The notes under the pieces are model-generated. The model was not told the origin of the DNA. It did no database searches and was given only the letters and a program-made list of their open reading frames with translations. Position numbers and translations under genes: made by a program. A DNA stretch of 24,305 bases from IMG/VR virus record IMGVR_UViG_3300025687_000316, positions 1-24,305 of that record; one strand, 5' to 3'. The stretch comes from a virus. Positions 19,933 to 24,305 of this stretch are shown here, piece by piece. Position 1 is the stretch's first letter. Every line of letters starts with the position of its first letter.

Positions 19933-20370
19933 ATGTCCTCAAGCACTTTTTCCGGTCCGTTGAAAGCCGGTGATATTCGCGAAGGCGCTTCCGCTAATGT
20001 TGGTTACGCTCTTATGGCTCAATCGGCCATTGTAACGATGACTGGTGCGGATGCTCAGACTACGACTATTGCCACAATCCCTGCTAACTCACAGATTGTT
20101 TCAGTCGTACTGTCTTGCACTACTGCTAATGACGATGGCACTGCTTCTACTGTCTCCATTGGTACTTCTGCCGATGCAGATGCTTTTCTAGCGGCTACTT
20201 CAGTACAAGCCGCCGGCACTACTTTTAGCGGCACTATGACCTCAGTATCCGCGGATGTTGGTGCATCTGATGTAGACGTGATTGCTACCTTTAATGCGAC
20301 TGACGAAGACGGTACTGCCGGTGTGGGACAGGCTACGGTTCTTTATATTCAGAACAATAATCTGTCTTAA
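19933..20370 (+). CDS. Putative virion structural protein (SSTFSGPLKAG type)
   Basis: A 145-residue small-residue-rich beta protein, first gene after the new promoter. The N-terminus SSTFSGPLKAGDIREG resembles a family of phage structural proteins next to the capsid gene. The rest alternates strands (SQIVSVVLSCTTAN, VDVIATFNATDEDG) and looks like a single Ig- or jelly-roll-like domain, possibly capsid stabilising. I chose the ATG at 19933 because GGAG lies about 9 nt upstream; a start eight codons earlier lacks a ribosome binding site. Confidence 0.75.
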   Translation: MSSSTFSGPLKAGDIREGASANVGYALMAQSAIVTMTGADAQTTTIATIPANSQIVSVVLSCTTANDDGTASTVSIGTSADADAFLAATSVQAAGTTFSGTMTSVSADVGASDVDVIATFNATDEDGTAGVGQATVLYIQNNNLS

Positions 20371-20390
20371 TCTACTAAGGGGTAACGGCT

Positions 20391-20966
20391 ATGCAAACTG
20401 ATGTTTGGGCAGTTACGGTTGGTTCAGACGCGGATTTCTACGTCACCACAGTAACGCCGACAGATACTACGCCTCTTACCCTAGCCAACACTAAGCCTGA
20501 ATATAACGGCGCAGGATATCAACTATCGATCACTCCTGCGTCCGATGAAACAGGCAAGTCTCTCACAGTTGTGGGGACTGGAGTAAATGGTCAGACTATT
20601 ACCGAAACGGTTGCGATGGGTAATGCGACGGCTACTTACAGCACAAATTATTTTGTGTCTGTAACTTCAATTACTCCGTCTGGTGCAACTGCTGGAGCCA
20701 TTACGGTTGGTTATGGTGGTAATTTGGCGTTACCGCGTACTCGTGTGAAAGGTGTTTATTATGTCGCTTCTGGTTCTGCTGGAAGTGTTGTAATTACTCG
20801 CAACAGCAACTCACGTGTACTTCTTAACTTGGCGACTCCGGCTAGTGCTACGGTTACGCAGGATCTGGTCGTTCCCGGTGAAGGTATTCTTACCGCCGCC
20901 GCGAATGACGATTATGCGTATGTGGCAGCAACCAATGTCACCTCACTTACGTTGATTTGTGGTTAA
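20391..20966 (+). CDS. Putative beta-rich structural protein
   Basis: A 191-residue Thr/Ala/Gly/Val-rich protein without cysteines except near the end, composed of short beta-strand segments (SLTVVGTGVNGQTITETVAMG, SVVITRNSNSRVLLNLA). It looks like two stacked beta-sandwich domains. AAGGGG lies about 9 nt upstream. The stop overlaps the next start as TAATG. A decoration or tail-hub role is possible; no family is assigned. Confidence 0.7.
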   Translation: MQTDVWAVTVGSDADFYVTTVTPTDTTPLTLANTKPEYNGAGYQLSITPASDETGKSLTVVGTGVNGQTITETVAMGNATATYSTNYFVSVTSITPSGATAGAITVGYGGNLALPRTRVKGVYYVASGSAGSVVITRNSNSRVLLNLATPASATVTQDLVVPGEGILTAAANDDYAYVAATNVTSLTLICG

Positions 20967-21625
20967 TGGCTACCTCAGGCACTCAAACATTTAATATTGA
21001 TGCTTCCGATATTATAGAGGAAGCGTACGAACGGTGTGGGCTTGAATTGCGCACGGGTTATGATGCTCGTACCGCTCGACGCAGTTTAAATATTTTGATG
21101 TCTGATTGGTCTAACAGGGGTATCAACCTGTGGACCGTTAAAGAAGCCACGCAGTCTCTGACCGCTGGGACTGCAAATTATACGCTTGACGCGTATACGG
21201 TAGATGTGCTGGATGCGGTGATTCGTCGGAATGGTGTTGATTACAATATGGAACGCATTGGTCGTTCTGAGTATCAAAACCTTCCGAAGAAGACGACTGA
21301 AGGTCGCCCAACTCAGTATTGGGTTGATCGTCAGTCTACGCCAGTCATTTATTTGTACCCAACTCCCGAGAATTCCACCGACCAGCTGCGATTTTATCGT
21401 ACTGAGCGTGTGGAAGATATTAATGAGTTGACAAACGATGCCGATGTGCCTTCCAGATTCTTGGCGCCGCTAATTTCTGGTCTTGCTTATTATCTTGCGA
21501 TCAAAAAAGCCCCGGAACGGGCGCAGGGTCTCAAGATGATTTATGAAGAGGAAATGGTTCGTGCAGAAACGGAAGATCGCGAGCGTGTAAGTTTGCGGAT
21601 TGTTCCAAGTAGGGGTTATTTGTAA
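20966..21625 (+). CDS. P22 gp4-like head-tail adaptor
   Basis: A 219-residue protein. The N-terminus FNIDASDIIEEAYERCGLELRTGYDARTARRSLNILMSDWSNRG (about 8-51) is a characteristic start of P22 gp4-type tail accessory proteins, which bind under the portal and seal it after packaging. Later FYRTERVEDINEL and LISGLAYYLAIKKAPERA are also typical. I chose the ATG at 20966 (TAATG junction) over one three codons earlier. A second adaptor-type gene follows at 21945, which agrees with a short-tailed virion. Confidence 0.85.
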   Translation: MATSGTQTFNIDASDIIEEAYERCGLELRTGYDARTARRSLNILMSDWSNRGINLWTVKEATQSLTAGTANYTLDAYTVDVLDAVIRRNGVDYNMERIGRSEYQNLPKKTTEGRPTQYWVDRQSTPVIYLYPTPENSTDQLRFYRTERVEDINELTNDADVPSRFLAPLISGLAYYLAIKKAPERAQGLKMIYEEEMVRAETEDRERVSLRIVPSRGYL

Positions 21626-21945
21626 TGGCATACGCTCTAGGCAAACACGCTAGAGCGATGTGTGATATATGTGGTTTTGAGGTCAAGTATACCAGTCTCA
21701 AGCCGCAATGGGACGGCTTTCGGGCGTGTCCATCGTGTTGGACGCCTAGACAGCCCCAGGATTTTCCTAAAATTGTTCTTGTGGACGCGGAAACGCTTCG
21801 GAACCCACGTCCTGATAACGATCAAGAGGCAAACGGTGGGACGATTTATACCTATGTCGCAAACAATGCGACGCCAATTGGGTCAGCTTTTGCGGGATTT
21901 AGGGCGCAAGGGTCTGTTGGCACCGTTACAGTGAGTATTAGCTGA
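21625..21945 (+). CDS. Small zinc-ribbon-like structural-region protein
   Basis: A 106-residue protein. The N-terminal half begins MAYALGKHARAMCDICGFEV, with CDIC at 13-16 and CPSCW at 35-39: a C-x2-C...C-x2-C zinc ribbon, followed by PRQPQDFP. Many podovirus-like phages have this A-L-G-K-H-A-x-x-x-C-D protein between the adaptor genes. The C-terminal half is a Gly/Thr-rich beta tail. The start overlaps the adaptor stop (TAATG). Metal binding is expected from the pattern; role unknown. Confidence 0.82.
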   Translation: MAYALGKHARAMCDICGFEVKYTSLKPQWDGFRACPSCWTPRQPQDFPKIVLVDAETLRNPRPDNDQEANGGTIYTYVANNATPIGSAFAGFRAQGSVGTVTVSIS

Positions 21946-22574
21946 TGGCTGGATACACTTACACGACGTTGAAGCAAGCGATTCAAGACTTCACAGATAA
22001 CACCGAAACGGTGTTTGTGAGTCAGATTGATAACTTTATTCAGAACGCTGAAGAGCGTATTCTGAAGATGCTTGCTCCGTTGGAAACTTTTCGTAAAAGT
22101 TCTTCAGCGGCGATGACCGCTTCAAATAAGTACCTTCCCAAACCTTCGGATTGGTTACACACATATTCGATCTCGATTGAAGTGTCCGGCGACAAGAAGT
22201 TCTTGTTGAACAAAGATGTGAATTTTGTTCAAGAGTATTGGCCGGATGCTACTGATACAGGTGAGCCTAAGTATTACGCAGATTTCAGCGTTTCCACGTT
22301 TATTTTGGCTCCCACCCCAAACGCAAATTACACCGTTGAAGTTCATTATTATTATCGTCCAGAAACGATTGTAACGGCAAGTACTACATGGATTGGCACG
22401 AATGCGGGTCCGTTGCTGTTGTATGCGGCGTTGGTAGAGGCGTACACCTTTATGAAGGGTGAGCCTGATATGTTACAAATTTATGAACAGAAGTTCATGC
22501 AGGAGGCTGAACGCTTGGCAATGTTTGCAGTTCAAGCGGAAGGTCTTGATTTTTACCGTAAGTCAGCGGCTTAA
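21945..22574 (+). CDS. SU10-like adaptor protein
   Basis: A 209-residue protein with N-terminus YTYTTLKQAIQDFTDNTETVFVSQIDNFIQNAEERILKML, which matches the start of the phage SU10-type adaptor family. The later segments LPKPSDWLHTYSI, PKYYADFSVSTFILAPTPNANYTVEVHYYYRPE and LLYAALVEAYTFMKGEPDM are also typical. It probably forms a ring below the gp4-like adaptor, joining it to the nozzle. The TGATG junction couples it to the zinc-ribbon gene. Confidence 0.83.
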   Translation: MAGYTYTTLKQAIQDFTDNTETVFVSQIDNFIQNAEERILKMLAPLETFRKSSSAAMTASNKYLPKPSDWLHTYSISIEVSGDKKFLLNKDVNFVQEYWPDATDTGEPKYYADFSVSTFILAPTPNANYTVEVHYYYRPETIVTASTTWIGTNAGPLLLYAALVEAYTFMKGEPDMLQIYEQKFMQEAERLAMFAVQAEGLDFYRKSAA

Positions 22575-22586
22575 CAGGAGAAGCAA

Positions 22587-23006
22587 ATGGCTATTTCTCA
22601 GGCACTTTGCAGCAGCTTCAAATCCGAGCTGCTGGGCGGTACCCATGATCTGGATACTGATGTAATTAAAATCGCGCTGTTTACCAGTTCAGCGACGTTG
22701 GGCGCTTCGACAACTGCGTACAGCACCACGAACGAAGTTTCCGGCACCGGCTATACGGCAGGCGGCAACACGCTGGCGAGTGCTGCGATCAGCTTGGACG
22801 GCACGACTGCAATTGTAGATTTTGCGGACACCACATGGTCTTCTGCGACGATCACCGCGAATGGTGCGTTGATCTACAACTCGTCTAAGGCGAATCGTGC
22901 GATTGCGGTGCTGGCGTTTGGTGGGGATAAGACCTCTACCAACGGTGACTTCACGATCCAGTTCCCGACTGCGGATGCTTCTAACGCGATCATCCGTATT
23001 GCGTAA
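22587..23006 (+). CDS. Putative virion structural protein (MAISQALCSSFK type)
   Basis: A 139-residue protein. MAISQALCSSFKSELLGGTHD is a very recognisable N-terminus shared with short structural proteins of many podovirus- and siphovirus-like phages. The body (DVIKIALFTSSATLGASTTAY, then VSGTGYTAGGNTLASA, then ALIYNSSKANRAIAVLAFGGD) is beta-type. AGGAG lies 5 nt upstream of the ATG. It may be part of the tail hub or fibre base. No function is established to my knowledge. Confidence 0.8.
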   Translation: MAISQALCSSFKSELLGGTHDLDTDVIKIALFTSSATLGASTTAYSTTNEVSGTGYTAGGNTLASAAISLDGTTAIVDFADTTWSSATITANGALIYNSSKANRAIAVLAFGGDKTSTNGDFTIQFPTADASNAIIRIA

Positions 23007-23935
23007 TGGCATCGTCTACTGAATACGTCGGTTGGGGCCGAGCCGGGTGGGGCCAAGCGTCCTACGGGCTTGACTGGACCGTTGTATCAGTAGATGGGAG
23101 CGCCGGAACCGGCGCGGTTGGTGATGAAACGGTTGTCGCAAAGGCCGTTGTTTCTGTAACCGGGGTATCTGCTTCTACCGCACTCGGCGCAGAAATCGTT
23201 ATCGCGAAAGCGGTAGTCCCGGTCACGGGGGTCGCGGGTACTTCTGCGGTAGGCGATGAAACCGTTGTTGCGAAGGCGCTTGTCGCGGCCACCGGATCGG
23301 CGGGTACTTCGGCCCTCGGCACCGTAACGCTTTACACTACGAACGTCTTCCCGGTCACGGGAGTTCAAGGCACCAGTGCACTGGGCGATGAGACGGTTGT
23401 CGCGAAGGCCTTGATTGCTCAAACCGGCGTAAGCGCGACTTCTGCACTGGGCGATGAGACGGTTGTCGCGAAGGCTCTGGTGCTTCCGACGGGGGTTGCG
23501 GGTACTTCTGCGCTGGGTGCGGAGACCGTCACGGCGGATGCCAACACGGCGGTCACCGGAAATGCGGGTACTTCTGCTCTTGGCAGTGTCGTCACCGTTG
23601 CGAAGGCGGTTGTTGTCGCGACAGGTGTAGCAGGCACCTCTGCGCTGGGCGCAGAGACCGCCAAAGCGAATGCAGATGTTCCAGTAACTGGTGTATCCGC
23701 AACGGCATCATTGGGTTCGGAAACGACTACCGCCACTGCGGTTGTGATTCCGATAGGTGTCTCTGCAACGGCAGTATTGACGAACGTGTTTGTTTGGGGT
23801 ATTCTTGGCACGGACGCCCCAAGCGCAACTTATACTGAACGCGGAACCGGGGGAGATCTTCCGAGCGCGACTTATACGGATCGTGGAACTGGAGGAGAAT
23901 TACCTTCAACCACTTGGATGGATTTAGCCGCTTAA
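23006..23935 (+). CDS. Repetitive fibre-like protein with ten 22-residue repeats
   Basis: A 309-residue protein. It starts ASSTEYVGWGRAGWGQASYG, a Gly/Trp-rich anchor, then has ten 22-residue repeats of the type TSALGDETVVAKALVxxTGVxG (residues 35-254) and an eleventh broken copy. The end has a second repeat, PSATYTERGTGGDL then PSATYTDRGTGGEL then PSTTW, known from phage fibre proteins. Units 5 and 6 are almost identical in DNA. Such beta-type repeats probably form a rod or brush on the tail or head. The start overlaps the upstream stop (TAATG). Function is unproven. Confidence 0.8.
   Translation: MASSTEYVGWGRAGWGQASYGLDWTVVSVDGSAGTGAVGDETVVAKAVVSVTGVSASTALGAEIVIAKAVVPVTGVAGTSAVGDETVVAKALVAATGSAGTSALGTVTLYTTNVFPVTGVQGTSALGDETVVAKALIAQTGVSATSALGDETVVAKALVLPTGVAGTSALGAETVTADANTAVTGNAGTSALGSVVTVAKAVVVATGVAGTSALGAETAKANADVPVTGVSATASLGSETTTATAVVIPIGVSATAVLTNVFVWGILGTDAPSATYTERGTGGDLPSATYTDRGTGGELPSTTWMDLAA
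23108..23767 (+). repeat. Ten tandem 66-bp repeats inside the fibre-like gene
   Basis: The repeats keep a 66-bp (22-codon) period with no frame loss. Copies at 23372-23437 and 23438-23503 share a long identical stretch around GGCGATGAGACGGTTGTCGC, showing recent duplication, while others have diverged. This is a natural substrate for unequal recombination, so copy number may vary between isolates. Confidence 0.85.
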
Positions 23936-23947
23936 TGGAGCGACACT

Positions 23948-24305
23948 ATGGCTAGTACTTATACACCAGCGGGTATTGAACTGATTGCAGACGGCGAGCA
24001 GTCCGGTACTTGGGGACAGACCACCAATACCAACTGGGAGCTGGTTGAAGAGCTTGCTACAGGTGTAGTTTCGATCTCTCTAACAGGTCTTACCACATAT
24101 ACTCTTACAACTACTGATGGTACCTCTACCGAAGGCCGCCATGCAGTAGTTAAGTTCACTGGCTCTCCGGGCGGCACCTGTACCGTGACCGTAAGCCCGA
24201 ACGACATGCAGAAGATCTACTGGATCGTGAACGCCTCTGACCAATCTGTGGTCATGACGCAGGGTTCAGGCGGCAATGTCACGGTTCTGGCGGACTCTAA
24301 AAAGG
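23948..24305 (+). CDS. Putative tail fibre or tail structural protein, C-terminus cut off
   Basis: The first 119 codons are present. The N-terminus ASTYTPAGIELIADGEQSG, then TWGQTTNTNWELVEEL, matches the G-E-Q-S-G-T-W-G-x-T-T-N-x-N start shared by many phage tail-fibre and structural proteins. GGAG lies 8 nt upstream of the ATG. What follows (TGLTTYTLTTTDG, TVSPNDMQKIYWIVNASDQ) is a beta-rich domain repeated in such fibres. The frame is open to the window edge. Confidence 0.82.
   Translation, partial: MASTYTPAGIELIADGEQSGTWGQTTNTNWELVEELATGVVSISLTGLTTYTLTTTDGTSTEGRHAVVKFTGSPGGTCTVTVSPNDMQKIYWIVNASDQSVVMTQGSGGNVTVLADSKK

Noticed and set aside
23108-23767. Periodic 66-bp repeats as a CRISPR array
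   Set aside because: The repeats are in-frame coding units with no unique spacers and no cas genes nearby.
23062-23811. Long minus-strand frames opposite the repeat gene
   Set aside because: They are open only because the repeated codons are mirrored; no start signals, and they are antisense to a coupled structural gene.

Overview
The window is part of a tailed double-stranded DNA phage genome, most likely a short-tailed (podovirus-like) one. The virion genes run in the usual order: putative small terminase, large terminase, portal, scaffold, major capsid protein, P22 gp4-like and SU10-like adaptors, then tail or fibre proteins. No integrase, tRNA, phage RNA polymerase or CRISPR array is visible. 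Promoters are near-consensus bacterial sigma-70 sites (-35 and -10 separated by 17 bp), so transcription probably uses host RNA polymerase. This fits a proteobacterial host, but the host cannot be named from the sequence.

Layout: bases 1-9425 hold about 22 small, tightly overlapping leftward genes (early, replication and host-takeover functions). Bases 9426-9921 are a divergent control region. Bases 9922-24305 hold rightward packaging, head, adaptor and tail genes. A second gene-poor stretch (7611-8201) splits the leftward set and carries inverted repeats, G-rich motifs and a strong leftward promoter. Strong terminators lie at 5321-5343 and 8910-8931 (leftward) and 19775-19806 (rightward, just after the capsid gene). 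A new promoter with a structured leader restarts transcription at 19812-19840.

The most important content is at 1460-5305. A primase-polymerase/helicase fusion is followed by a PurZ-type adenylosuccinate synthetase, in which the PurA catalytic Asp13 is Ser, and then by a MazG-like nucleotide pyrophosphohydrolase (MazZ-like). PurZ plus MazZ plus PrimPol is the signature of phages that replace adenine with 2-aminoadenine (Z, 2,6-diaminopurine) in their DNA. The dATP-removing partner DatZ and a DpoZ polymerase are not in this window. A 46-residue gene is nested between purZ and mazZ, overlapping both. An ArdB/KlcA-like antirestriction gene follows under its own promoter. The phage may therefore combine base modification with a protein inhibitor of restriction.

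Regulation looks elaborate. Two leftward promoters place a matching GGTCGATAG stem-loop at the predicted 5' end of the transcript. CTCAAC boxes and a 22-bp-period repeat crowd the divergent control region. Two terminators stand directly in front of ribosome binding sites, which suggests attenuation or antitermination. An XRE-type regulator with a C-terminal membrane helix is also encoded. All functions are inferred from reading the sequence; no database search was run.
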